A DNA stretch of 37,134 nucleotides from NCBI GenBank assembly GCA_025999315.1, contig BNXD01000011.1:1-37134 (forward strand). The letters are read 5' to 3'. Both the position numbers and the translations under genes were made by a program. This DNA comes from Bacteroidia bacterium. Its GTDB lineage: Bacteria; Bacteroidota; Bacteroidia; Bacteroidales; Rikenellaceae. Under the pieces are notes generated by a model. That model did not search any database. It was not told the origin of the DNA and was given only the letters and a program-made list of their open reading frames with translations. Of this stretch, positions 7,874 to 15,668 are shown piece after piece (within the stretch, counting starts at the first letter, position 1; each line of letters opens with the position of its first letter).

Positions 7874-9502
7874 ATGATGACCATGAAAAAGATAGCATTC
7901 ATTTTCGCCCTTTGCGCCGCCTCGGTCGGGTGCCACTTCCTCGACGAACCCACCTACACCGAGCTCGACAGCGGCACCGTATTCTCGAGCCCGCAGAACG
8001 TGGAGCTGGTGGTCAACGGCTGTTATGCCGCCCTGCAGAAAACAGCCTCCAACTATCTCATAACCACCGATCTGACCGCCGACTACGTCTGCATCTTCCC
8101 CGGACGCAACAACAAGGGATACGCCTACTACCTCAACGGCATCTTCAGCTATACCGACTCCTACCCGGAGAACCTCTGGACGCAGTGCTATTCCACCATC
8201 TACAACTGCAATCTGGTGATAGACAACATCAACAAAGTCGGCATGGCCGACAACCTGCGCAAGCGTTACCTCGGCGAGGTGCGTCTGCTGCGCGGATGGT
8301 GCTACCTGCTGCTGACCAACCTCTTTGTGGACGTTCCCCTGCGCACCAGTTCCGAATACGGCGAGGGCAACTACAACTGCCACCTCTCTACGCAGCAGAA
8401 GATCTACGATTTTCTGCTCGAAGACCTGCATTTCGCCGAGGAGCACCTGTGGGATCACTCCTTCGCAGGGCACACCATCGCCGCCACCAACGGCGCCTAC
8501 AAAGCCAATGAGCGTTTCCGGGCGAGCGTCGACACCGCCATCGGCCTTCAGGCGCTGGCCTTCATGTACCGCGCCCACAACGACAGCGCTTCGCCCTGGT
8601 GGACCCTTGCACGGGACAAGGCGTTGCACCTCATCGACCGCTGCGGCGGGCTCGACGGCGCGACAGCATGGCTGAGCCCCTCCTACGAAGCGCTCTACCG
8701 ACCCGAGAACAACGGCAAGTTCCATCAGGAGAGCCTGCTGGCCATCTACTTTTCCAACACCGACAAGGGACTCGGCACCAACCTCGGCAACGCCTGGGCC
8801 ATCTTCAACCGTTACACCAAAGGGCAATACAACGGCTACCTCCGCATCACCAACAAGTGGTACAACTATCACTTCGCGGGCCATCAGGATTTGCGCAACC
8901 AGCAGATGATCCACCACGAATTCTACAACGCCGGCGAGGTGAAGAAGTTTTGGCCGAGCAACCAGACCCAGTTCGCCGCGGTCATGGGGCGTCCTCCCGG
9001 AGCGGACTACATAGCAGGCGGAAGCTGGACGGGTAATGCCTCCGGCCCGGTCAGCAAAAAGTACGACGATGAGAACGCCACCAGCACCGGCAATCTTGAC
9101 AACACGGTGCATCTGCTGCGCTACTCCGACGTGCTGCTCATCTTTGCCGAGGCGGAGAACGAGCTCAACGGCGGCCCCACTCCCGACGCCTGTAAGGCGC
9201 TCAACGCCGTGCGCGCTCGTGCCTTGCTGGCCGACGTCTCGACAGGGATGACCTATGACGCCTTCCTCAACCTGCTGCTCGAAGAGCGTGAGCGTGAGTT
9301 TTTCTGCGAGGGCAAACGCCTGTTCGACCTCAACCGCCGCGAGATATGGGGCGAGAAGGTCTCCGCCTCGGACGATTGTCCCGAGTATCACGCTCAGGCA
9401 CAGAGCCCGGTAAGCCGCATCAGGGTGGCCACGCACAAATATTTTGCCATTCCGCGCAACGAAGTGGATGCCAATCGCTGGATAAAAGAGTATGAACAGT
9501 AG
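7874..9502 (+). CDS. SusD/RagB-family surface glycan-binding lipoprotein (pair 1)
   Basis: This protein of up to 542 residues forms the lid of the pair 1 SusC barrel and binds the incoming glycan. MKKIAFIFALCAASVGC is a lipoprotein signal. ATG 7883 gives the tidiest start, although 7874 and 7877 are also in frame. The mature N-terminus HFLDEPTYTELDSGTVFSSPQNVELVVNGCYAAL is typical of the RagB/SusD N-terminal TPR domain. The C-terminal half carries family hallmarks such as YSDVLLIFAEAENEL, LNAVRARAL and LLEEREREFFCEGKRLFDL. It directly follows susC1 and is the last gene before a small repeat element that overlaps its stop codon. The C-terminus (PRNEVDANRWIKEYEQ) is complete. Confidence 0.93.
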   Translation: MMTMKKIAFIFALCAASVGCHFLDEPTYTELDSGTVFSSPQNVELVVNGCYAALQKTASNYLITTDLTADYVCIFPGRNNKGYAYYLNGIFSYTDSYPENLWTQCYSTIYNCNLVIDNINKVGMADNLRKRYLGEVRLLRGWCYLLLTNLFVDVPLRTSSEYGEGNYNCHLSTQQKIYDFLLEDLHFAEEHLWDHSFAGHTIAATNGAYKANERFRASVDTAIGLQALAFMYRAHNDSASPWWTLARDKALHLIDRCGGLDGATAWLSPSYEALYRPENNGKFHQESLLAIYFSNTDKGLGTNLGNAWAIFNRYTKGQYNGYLRITNKWYNYHFAGHQDLRNQQMIHHEFYNAGEVKKFWPSNQTQFAAVMGRPPGADYIAGGSWTGNASGPVSKKYDDENATSTGNLDNTVHLLRYSDVLLIFAEAENELNGGPTPDACKALNAVRARALLADVSTGMTYDAFLNLLLEEREREFFCEGKRLFDLNRREIWGEKVSASDDCPEYHAQAQSPVSRIRVATHKYFAIPRNEVDANRWIKEYEQ

Positions 9503-9752
9503 CCTGTTGTGCATTTTAAAGGTTCGTTTTTTATAATCAAGAAGCAAGTCCTGCCAAATCGCCCCGCAGGGGCGAAATAATCCCGGCATTGAGCGACGGG
9601 TGTTTTTGGTTACTTTTTATAAAAAAGTAACCGCCCCGCGCGCAGCGGCTGAATAGACCCTGAAACGACGCAAAAACAAACGGTCTATCACGTAACGATA
9701 TGACGCTTTTTAACCAACTTTTAAATGCACAACGGGTGAACAGTAGCCTGTT
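9493..9752 (+). mobile_element. MITE-like element with 16-bp direct repeat at the end of susD1
   Basis: TGAACAGTAGCCTGTT is present at 9493-9508 (containing the susD1 stop codon) and again exactly at 9737-9752. Just inside these copies lie approximate inverted repeats: GTTGTGCATTT at 9506-9516 matches the complement of AAATGCACAAC at 9723-9733. Internally, 9609-9633 is a near-perfect palindrome, GGTTACTTTTT paired with AAAAAGTAACC. This pattern fits a small non-autonomous insertion. The rest of the space before the sulfatase gene, 9753-9930, holds no recognisable gene. Confidence 0.5.
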
Positions 9753-9948
9753 TCGGACGATGAAAGACACTCTTTGCCTGTCTGTTCTGCCCCTTCCTTC
9801 TGGATTGCGGACCTGTTCGCAGATGAAGGCGGCGGGCATTCGTAACCGGACGGCGGGATAACTTTCGCCACATGGAAAACTTTTTCATCACAGACCTCTT
9901 TAACCCGACCGGGCATTTCGGGTCGAATTAATGATATACAGTCAAAAC

Positions 9949-11451
9949 ATGACGTCAAAATCAGTTTTTCTCTCCCTTGCGCCTCTCACTGCGCCTCTCA
10001 CTGCGGCAACCGCAATGGCTGCCGCGGCCTCCGGAGTTTCAACCGCCGCCACGACGGCAGGGCAGACAGCCCTTTCGGGACAGCGGCGACCCAACATACT
10101 CTTCATCCTCACCGACGACCAGCGCTGGGACGCCCTCGGTTACGCCGGCAACAGGACGATCTCCACCCCCGAGCTCGACCGCCTCTGCCGCGAGGGAATC
10201 TACTTCAAAAACTCCTTCGTCACCACCCCCATCAGCGGAGCGAGCCGCGCCACCATCCTCACCGGCATGAACGAGCGCACCAGCGGCTACTCTTTCGGCG
10301 TGGGCAACATCCCCTCGGAGCTGCTCGAAGGCTCCTACCCGGCCATCCTCAGGCACAACGGCTACTACACGGGCTTTTTCGGCAAGTTCGGCGTCAACAC
10401 CACCCTGCCCCTGAGCGCCCTTTTCGACAGGAGCGAGTCCTACGACCGCAAGGGCAAAACGGGTTACTTCTACAAGACCATCGACGGCGACACGGTACAC
10501 CTGACCGACTATACCGGCTGGCAGGCACGCCGATTCATCGCCGGTGCGCCCGAAGACAAACCTTTCTGCCTCTCGCTGAGTTTCAGCGCCCCCCACACCC
10601 ACGACCCCAACCCGGACCAGTACATCTGGCAGGCCTCGATGGACAACCTCTATAAGGAGATCGCCATGCCCGACCCCGTCATGGGTGAAGAAAAGTGGTT
10701 CCTGGCCCTGCCCGAGGCGGTGCGCAAGGGGATCAACCGCGAGCGATGGTACTGGCGCTTCGACACCCCCCAGAAGTATCAGCACAGCATCAAGGGCTAT
10801 TACCGCATGATCTCCGGCGTCGACGCCGAAATAGGCAAGATACGCCGGGCGCTCGAGGAGAAGGGCGTGGCCGGCAACACGGTGATCATCTTTCTGGGCG
10901 ACAACGGCTACTTCGAGGGCGAGCGTCAACTGGCGGGCAAGTGGCTGATGTACGAAAACTCGCTGCGCGTACCGATGATCATCTACGACCCGCGCACCGG
11001 TGTGCATCGCGACGTCGACCGGATGGTCCTCAATCTCGACATCGCCCAGACCATTCTCGGCTTCTGCGGTGTGGCCGCTCCGCCGACGATGCAGGGCGAA
11101 GACCTCTCTCCCTGCGCCACGAAAGAAGGAGGCCGCATCACCCGCGAGAGCTTCCTCTGCGAGCATCTGTGGAACAACCCCAAGATACCCGCCTCCGAAG
11201 GCATACGAACCCGGGAGTGGAAATATTTCCGCTACCGGGACTTCGCCCGCGAGGAGCTCTACAACCTCCGAAACGACCCCTGGGAGATGAACGACCTGGC
11301 CGGCGACCCGAAGTGCAAGGCCATTCTCGAGAAGTTGCGCGCAGAGCTCGACGCCATGATAGCCGGCTACTCCCGGCAGGGCGCGCGCTACCGCAGCGGC
11401 TACACACCCACGGCAAAACAGAAACAAAAACAAAAACAGACTCTACAATGA
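9949..11451 (+). CDS. Type I sulfatase 1 (serine-type, S1 family)
   Basis: This protein of about 500 residues is an alkaline-phosphatase-fold sulfatase that removes sulfate esters from glycans. It has an N-terminal signal peptide (MTSKSVFLSLAPLTAPLTA...); an upstream ATG at 9931 adds six residues. The calcium-binding start of the fold is RPNILFILTDDQRWD, and the formylglycine motif is SGASRATILTG with the modified Ser at about residue 96. Downstream are metal and active-site blocks including FSAPHTHDP and FLGDNGYFEGERQLAGKWLMYE. The usual GKxH block reads GFFGKFGVN, so the histidine seen in many relatives is absent, as in some S1 subfamilies. Periplasmic location is expected. The stop overlaps the start of the next sulfatase (ATGA). 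The sulfated sugar and position cannot be named from sequence. Confidence 0.9.
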   Translation: MTSKSVFLSLAPLTAPLTAATAMAAAASGVSTAATTAGQTALSGQRRPNILFILTDDQRWDALGYAGNRTISTPELDRLCREGIYFKNSFVTTPISGASRATILTGMNERTSGYSFGVGNIPSELLEGSYPAILRHNGYYTGFFGKFGVNTTLPLSALFDRSESYDRKGKTGYFYKTIDGDTVHLTDYTGWQARRFIAGAPEDKPFCLSLSFSAPHTHDPNPDQYIWQASMDNLYKEIAMPDPVMGEEKWFLALPEAVRKGINRERWYWRFDTPQKYQHSIKGYYRMISGVDAEIGKIRRALEEKGVAGNTVIIFLGDNGYFEGERQLAGKWLMYENSLRVPMIIYDPRTGVHRDVDRMVLNLDIAQTILGFCGVAAPPTMQGEDLSPCATKEGGRITRESFLCEHLWNNPKIPASEGIRTREWKYFRYRDFAREELYNLRNDPWEMNDLAGDPKCKAILEKLRAELDAMIAGYSRQGARYRSGYTPTAKQKQKQKQTLQ

Positions 11452-12911
11452 CACAAAGATTTCAAAGAAGGGCCGCGATCGGGGCATTGCTGGCCACGGC
11501 GGCGGCCCTCCCTGCCAACAGCGTCCAGGCGCAGAAACGCCCCAACATCATTTACATATTCACCGACCAGCAGAGCGCCACTATGATGAGTTGCGCCGGC
11601 AATCCGTGGCTTAAGACCCCGGCCATGGACTACATTGCCGACAATGGCGTGCGCTTCACCCGCGCCTACTGCACCAATCCCGTCTCATCGCCCTCGCGTA
11701 CGAGCCTGATGACCGGGCGCATGGCGTGCGACTTCACCACCTGGCAGAACGAACGGGTGCACGACAACCACACCGCGGGGAGCATCCGCACCATCTCCGA
11801 CCAGGTAAAGAACACCTCCCTCGGCGCATGGATGCAGAAGACTGAATACGAATTGGTTTACGGTGGCAAGACCCACCTGCCCAAGCCCCTGATGCCCAAC
11901 GTGCAGGGCTTCAATATCCTGACCGGCGACGAACGCGACGATCTGGTAGAAAAGAGCGCCGAGTTCATCCGCGAACGCCGCTCCGATAAGCCCTACATGA
12001 TGATCGTGTCGCTGATCAATCCTCACGACATTTGCTACATGGCCATCCGCGACTTTCCCCTCACCGGGGCTCACAAGAATGTGGCCAAAACGGGCAACAA
12101 GGCCACCCGGGTGCTCGACAAAGCTGTCAAGACGCCGGAGGGAGTATCGACGGACGAATTTTACGCCACGCTGTGTCCTCCTCTGCCCGGAGGGTACGAG
12201 ATTCAGAAGGACGAGCCCAAGGCCATCGGCTCCCTGCTCGACAAGTACGGCTTCCGGCGCGAAGCGCGCGCCAACTACACCGACCGTCAATGGAGGCTCC
12301 ACCGCTGGGCCTACTGTCGCCTGACGGAGTATGTCGACGCGCAGATACAGGTGGTGCTCGACGCCATCCGGGAGAGCGGTCAGGAGGAGAACACCATCAT
12401 TATTTTCTCCTCCGACCACGGCGACATGGATGCCACCCATCGCCTCGAGCACAAGAGCGTACTCTATGAACCGGCCGCCAACATTCCCTTTATGGTGATG
12501 TGGAAGGGGCACATCGCAGCAGGGCGCGTGGACAACACTCATCTGGTCTCCAATCACCTCGACCTGCTGCCGACGGTGTGCGACTATGCCGGCATCAACG
12601 GCAAAGCCGACCCGCGCGGGGCGAGTCTGCGTCCGCTGCTCGAGCAGAAGAAGGGCGAATGGCGCAAGACCCTCGGCGTCGATGCCGAGGTGGGGGCGAT
12701 GGTGGTCGCCGAAGATGGCCTCAAATATTGCCGCTACACTTTGGCCGGCATCGAGGAGAACCAGCTTCTCGACCTGAAGGCCGACCCTTATGAGACACGC
12801 CAGTTCGCCTCCGACGCCAAATATGCACGACGGCTCAAGGAACTCCGTGAGGAGTTTGAAACAAAATGGTTCCCCACAAACCGCATAAACCTTTCAAAAA
12901 CCAATGAATAA
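11448..12911 (+). CDS. Type I sulfatase 2 (serine-type, S1 family)
   Basis: This protein has 487 residues. The start is ATG 11448, which overlaps the previous stop as ATGA; the longer open frame upstream is only an unused extension through sulfatase 1. The signal peptide MTQRFQRRAAIGALLATAAALPANSVQA contains a twin arginine but does not clearly match the Tat motif. The fold starts RPNIIYIFTDQQSATM, and the formylglycine motif is SSPSRTSLMTG with the modified Ser at residue 80. The active-site Lys/His block is GGKTHLPK, and further metal ligands occur in IIIFSSDHGDMDATH and EHKSVLYE. The LINPHDICYM block is distinctive and differs from the other two sulfatases, implying a different sulfate position or sugar. 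Likely periplasmic and translated with its neighbours. Confidence 0.9.
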   Translation: MTQRFQRRAAIGALLATAAALPANSVQAQKRPNIIYIFTDQQSATMMSCAGNPWLKTPAMDYIADNGVRFTRAYCTNPVSSPSRTSLMTGRMACDFTTWQNERVHDNHTAGSIRTISDQVKNTSLGAWMQKTEYELVYGGKTHLPKPLMPNVQGFNILTGDERDDLVEKSAEFIRERRSDKPYMMIVSLINPHDICYMAIRDFPLTGAHKNVAKTGNKATRVLDKAVKTPEGVSTDEFYATLCPPLPGGYEIQKDEPKAIGSLLDKYGFRREARANYTDRQWRLHRWAYCRLTEYVDAQIQVVLDAIRESGQEENTIIIFSSDHGDMDATHRLEHKSVLYEPAANIPFMVMWKGHIAAGRVDNTHLVSNHLDLLPTVCDYAGINGKADPRGASLRPLLEQKKGEWRKTLGVDAEVGAMVVAEDGLKYCRYTLAGIEENQLLDLKADPYETRQFASDAKYARRLKELREEFETKWFPTNRINLSKTNE

Positions 12912-14343
12912 TAACATTTTACAGGCGTGTGCACTCTCCGCCATCGCCGTGGCAGGCGCTCTGCCTGCCACGGGAGCCCAAAAAACGTCGAAGCAGGAGC
13001 AGCGCCAGGGCAAACGCCCCAACGTGCTTTTTATCATGGCTGACCAGTGGCGAGCTCAAGCCACAGGCTACAACGGCGATCCCAACGCCCGCACCCCCAA
13101 CCTCGACGCCTTCGCCCGCGAGAGCATCGACTTCTCGTGCGCCGTAACGAGCCAGCCCCTGAGTTCGCCCTATCGCGCCTCGCTCATCACAGGGCAGTTC
13201 ACCACCACCAACGGCATGATGCAGAACGACGAAGACCTCAAGCCCAACGCCCCCACCGCAGGCGAGCTGTTCACCGGCGGCGGCTACACGACGGGTTACA
13301 TCGGCAAGTGGCACCTGTTCGGAGGCGGCAGGCAGAACTTCATCCCCGCCGAGAAGCGATTCGGCTTTGAACGCTGGAGGGTGATGAACTGCACCCACGA
13401 CTACAACAAGTCGTTCTACTGGGGCGAAAAGCCTGTCAAGATGCAATGGGATGGCTATGACGCCTTCGCCCAAACTGCCGAGATGATGAGTTTTCTCGAG
13501 CAGGCCGCCGGGGACGACCGGCCTTTCTGCATGTTCCTCTCCTGGGGCCCGCCGCACGCACCCTACAACACGGCCCCCGCAGAATATCAGGCCATGTACA
13601 GCGACCCGTCGAAAATCGTGCTCCGTCCCAACGTCCCCGCCGAAAAAGCCAACTCCTATCGCAAGCAACTGGCCGGCTACTACGCCCACATAGCCGCACT
13701 GGACAAGGCTTTCGGCGATCTGGTGGCCAAACTGCGCAACCTGGGCATACTCGACAATACGATCGTCGTCTTCACTGCCGACCATGGCGACATGCTCGGC
13801 AGTCACGATTTCTCGGCCAAGTCGCGCCCCTACGACGAGTCGATCCGCATACCGCTGCTCATGCGCTACCCTCCCTTCGGCGCGGGCAGGAAGATCAGCG
13901 AACCTCTCACCACGCCCGACATACTGCCTACACTGCTGTCCATGTGCAACATAGCCGTGCCGCAACAGATACAGGGTCGCAGTTTTCTGCCCATCCTTGC
14001 GGATCGGGCGAAAAGCCTCGGCGACTGCGCCCTGGTGCAGTGGCCCCTGTGTACCGACAAGCTCGACCTGAAAGAGTATCGCTGTCTGCGCACACGACAA
14101 TACACATATGTGGAGACACTCAAGGGACCGTGGCTGCTCTTCGACGATACGGCCGATCCTTATCAGGATAATAACCTGGCCGAAAACCCCAAATATGCCT
14201 CGTTGCGCAAGGAACTCGCCACAAAGATGCACGCCGAAATGGAGCGTGTGGGCGACAAATTCCTCACCGACGCCCAGTACCGCACCCAATTCGGCCTCGC
14301 CCCGCAGAAAAAACCTAAGAGCGGCGGCGAGGGCAGTGAGTAA
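12904..14343 (+). CDS. Type I sulfatase 3 (serine-type, S1 family)
   Basis: This protein has 479 residues and overlaps sulfatase 2 by eight bases. The signal peptide is MNNNILQACALSAIAVAGALPATGA. The fold starts RPNVLFIMADQWRAQATG, and the formylglycine motif is SSPYRASLITG with the modified Ser at residue 87. The canonical GYIGKWHLFGGG, WGPPHAPY and FTADHGDMLGSHDFSAKSRPYDES blocks are all present, so the active site appears complete. It is the most typical arylsulfatase A/GlcNAc-sulfatase-like of the three. All three sulfatases carry Ser rather than Cys at the modified position and therefore depend on an anaerobic sulfatase-maturating radical-SAM enzyme, which is not encoded here. The operon ends in two long hairpins just downstream. 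Confidence 0.9.
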   Translation: MNNNILQACALSAIAVAGALPATGAQKTSKQEQRQGKRPNVLFIMADQWRAQATGYNGDPNARTPNLDAFARESIDFSCAVTSQPLSSPYRASLITGQFTTTNGMMQNDEDLKPNAPTAGELFTGGGYTTGYIGKWHLFGGGRQNFIPAEKRFGFERWRVMNCTHDYNKSFYWGEKPVKMQWDGYDAFAQTAEMMSFLEQAAGDDRPFCMFLSWGPPHAPYNTAPAEYQAMYSDPSKIVLRPNVPAEKANSYRKQLAGYYAHIAALDKAFGDLVAKLRNLGILDNTIVVFTADHGDMLGSHDFSAKSRPYDESIRIPLLMRYPPFGAGRKISEPLTTPDILPTLLSMCNIAVPQQIQGRSFLPILADRAKSLGDCALVQWPLCTDKLDLKEYRCLRTRQYTYVETLKGPWLLFDDTADPYQDNNLAENPKYASLRKELATKMHAEMERVGDKFLTDAQYRTQFGLAPQKKPKSGGEGSE

Positions 14344-14382
14344 TACCTCTATCCCCCGTGCAGGATTGAATTTTTAGAGTAT

Positions 14383-14438
14383 AGAGTTTATATAGATTAA
14401 GATGATACGAGACTTTCATCTTAATCTATATAAACTCT
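14383..14438 (+). terminator. Perfect 23-bp hairpin after the sulfatase operon
   Basis: The arm at 14383-14405 (starting AGAGTTTATATAG) is perfectly complementary to 14416-14438, with a 10-base loop. It lies 40 bp after the sulfatase 3 stop and can end or protect the transcript. The AT-rich stem lacks a clear U tract, so it could equally be a palindromic repeat element. Confidence 0.5.
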
Positions 14439-14456
14439 TCTGTTTAAAAACAGGCT

Positions 14457-14528
14457 CAAGATAACTTTAGCGGATATTTTCCAAGGCTTGGCGGCAAACC
14501 TTGGAAAATATCCGCTAAAGTTGTCTTG
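14457..14528 (+). repeat. 30-bp-arm palindrome abutting the GH20 relic
   Basis: The arm at 14457-14486 (CAAGATAACTTTAGCGG...) matches the reverse complement of 14499-14528 at 29 of 30 positions, around a 12-base loop. It stands next to the preceding hairpin and exactly where the GH20 relic on the minus strand loses homology, so it may be a small palindromic insertion that truncated that gene. It could also act as a strong bidirectional terminator. Confidence 0.6.
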
Positions 14529-14533
14529 AACAT

Positions 14534-15235
14534 AGACAATATTATAGATAATCCACCTTCTCCCGCTCCGGCTCGCACCGCCCCAACTCGACAAGGGCAG
14601 CCACGCGCGGCATGGCCATATGCTCCACATGACGGAAGTTTGCGATATATTCCGTCCACAGGTATGTTACCCTCAAGCGAAACGAATAGATCGAAGGGTC
14701 TCGGCAATGACTGTTTCAGTCTTGCTGAGACCCTTCGACTGCGCTTGCGCTCCGCTCAGGGTGACATGCGGGCAGAGATAGTTGCTTTCGAGTTGCTCGC
14801 GGCCCGGCATAGCTCGAACAAGTTCGACTCTGCCCTCGCTCGCAGCGTCGGGAAGACTTCGATCAGCATGACATGGTAAGTTTCAACTGTTAATTCACAT
14901 TATAAACCTTCTCCAACGGCAGATAACCACCGGTCGACAGCGGCTCGGTGGCTTTGTCCTCTGCCTGACAGTAGTCGAGATATAAATACCGGTGGGCCAT
15001 AATGGCGTCGTGGCCCGGTCGGGCAGCCTCTATACCCCCCTCGACGCCACGCCACGACATCACGGTGGCATCGGATACCATCCCCCCCTTCGAGAATCTC
15101 GTCCCAGCCTGTCATCGCCCTGCCACGCTTTGCCAGGTAACGCTCCATGCGCACTACTAAGTACCTTTACAGCTGATTTTCAGCCATATGCTCCGGCGTG
15201 CCATTATGCCCGATTCTTTCATGCGAGCCTGTCAT
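14534..15235 (-). pseudogene. GH20 beta-hexosaminidase relic, multiply disrupted
   Basis: Pieces of one GH20 gene can be read in order on the minus strand. About 15235-15170 gives RIGHNGTPEHMAENQL, then an in-frame TAA (15167-15169) where a Gln codon is expected. Next comes RYLVVRMERYLAKRGRAM followed by TGWDEILEGG, then a frameshift at the C7 run 15082-15088 (dropping one base restores the frame), then SDATVMSWRGVEGGIEAA ... ATEPLSTGGYLPLEKVYN and a stop at 14890. After the inserted dispersed repeat, reading resumes with SLEGN, another shift, and LWTEYIANFRHVEHMAMP RVAALVELG, ending at the 14457-14528 palindrome. The motifs match the C-terminal half of a hexosaminidase barrel. The HIGGDE catalytic region and the whole N-terminal half are absent. 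It differs enough from the GH20 at 22620 to be a separate paralogue. Confidence 0.75.
14691..14876 (-). repeat. Dispersed palindromic repeat, inverted copy inserted in the GH20 relic
   Basis: The reverse complement of this segment contains the same units as the tandem repeat at 34165-34571 (ATGCTGA..., CCCGACGCTGCGAGCGAGGG, CAGAGTCGAACTTGTTCGAG). Its left end, 14693-14736, is a hairpin: GAAGGGTCTCGGCAA pairs with TTGCTGAGACCCTTC with one mismatch. It separates the two readable halves of the GH20 relic and so appears to be inserted. Confidence 0.65.
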
Positions 15236-15382
15236 TTCGGCCAATTCGCCCGGTTGGTTTTCGGGGCCTCGTCGCGCCGCAACCCGACCTTGCTCTCCCT
15301 GCGCCCTCACTCGAATCGCAATATTGCCGCAAAAAAACAATATTTCGACGCATTTTGACGCAAAAAACTCTTGCATTACATC

Positions 15383-15390
15383 TACTTTTG
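15383..15390 (+). promoter_or_regulatory. Candidate -7 box before the regulator remnant
   Basis: TACTTTTG matches TAnnTTTG and lies 62 bp before the ATG at 15453. A TTTG at 15354-15357 is 25 bp upstream, longer than the usual -33 spacing. If active it would now drive the GH20-like gene and pair 2. The stretch 15236-15382 shows no other gene. Confidence 0.35.
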
Positions 15391-15452
15391 TATAAGAAAA
15401 TACCCTATGCCGGATATTGCACGCCTGCGCATCGACTGAAACTAAAGCCGCT

Positions 15453-15668
15453 ATGTTAAAGATACTCCTTTTGTCCGACTTTTCGAGCGAATATGTGCGC
15501 CTGTTATCAAGAGGTGCGCTTCGCTATTCGCGCGAGGTCGGGTCGTGGAGTTTCCATCGCGTACCGATCCACATGGTCGAGATGTTCGGCGACCGGATCG
15601 TGCTGAAAACTTTCAAAAAGGCTACCGGCGTTACCCCGCTTCAATATCGTAAAGAGCATGAAAGATGA
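15453..15668 (+). pseudogene. XylR/AraC-type regulator with most of the gene deleted
   Basis: The 71-residue product joins the two ends of a much longer regulator. Residues 1-51 (MLKILLLSDFSSEYVRLLSRG ... SWSFHRVP) look like the start of the sugar-binding domain of a Bacteroidetes XylR-type protein. Residues from about 52 (TFKKATGVTPLQYRKEHER) are the last helix of an AraC-family DNA-binding domain. Members of the family are usually near 380-400 residues, so roughly 300 have been lost, with the reading frame kept across the junction. The product lacks an effector domain and a complete helix-turn-helix, so it is unlikely to regulate. It overlaps the next gene as ATGA and probably once controlled the downstream operon. 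Confidence 0.75.

Noticed and set aside
5091..7898. A 935-codon open frame antisense to susC1 (and similar long frames, for example 2643-4667 and 7823-9589 on the minus strand)
   Set aside because: These are by-products of GC-rich third positions; their translations lack domains or signal peptides, while the plus-strand frames match known families end to end.
10695..11447. Apparent long N-terminal extension of sulfatase 2
   Set aside because: It runs through sulfatase 1 in another frame; the ATG at 11448 has a signal peptide and the usual ATGA overlap.
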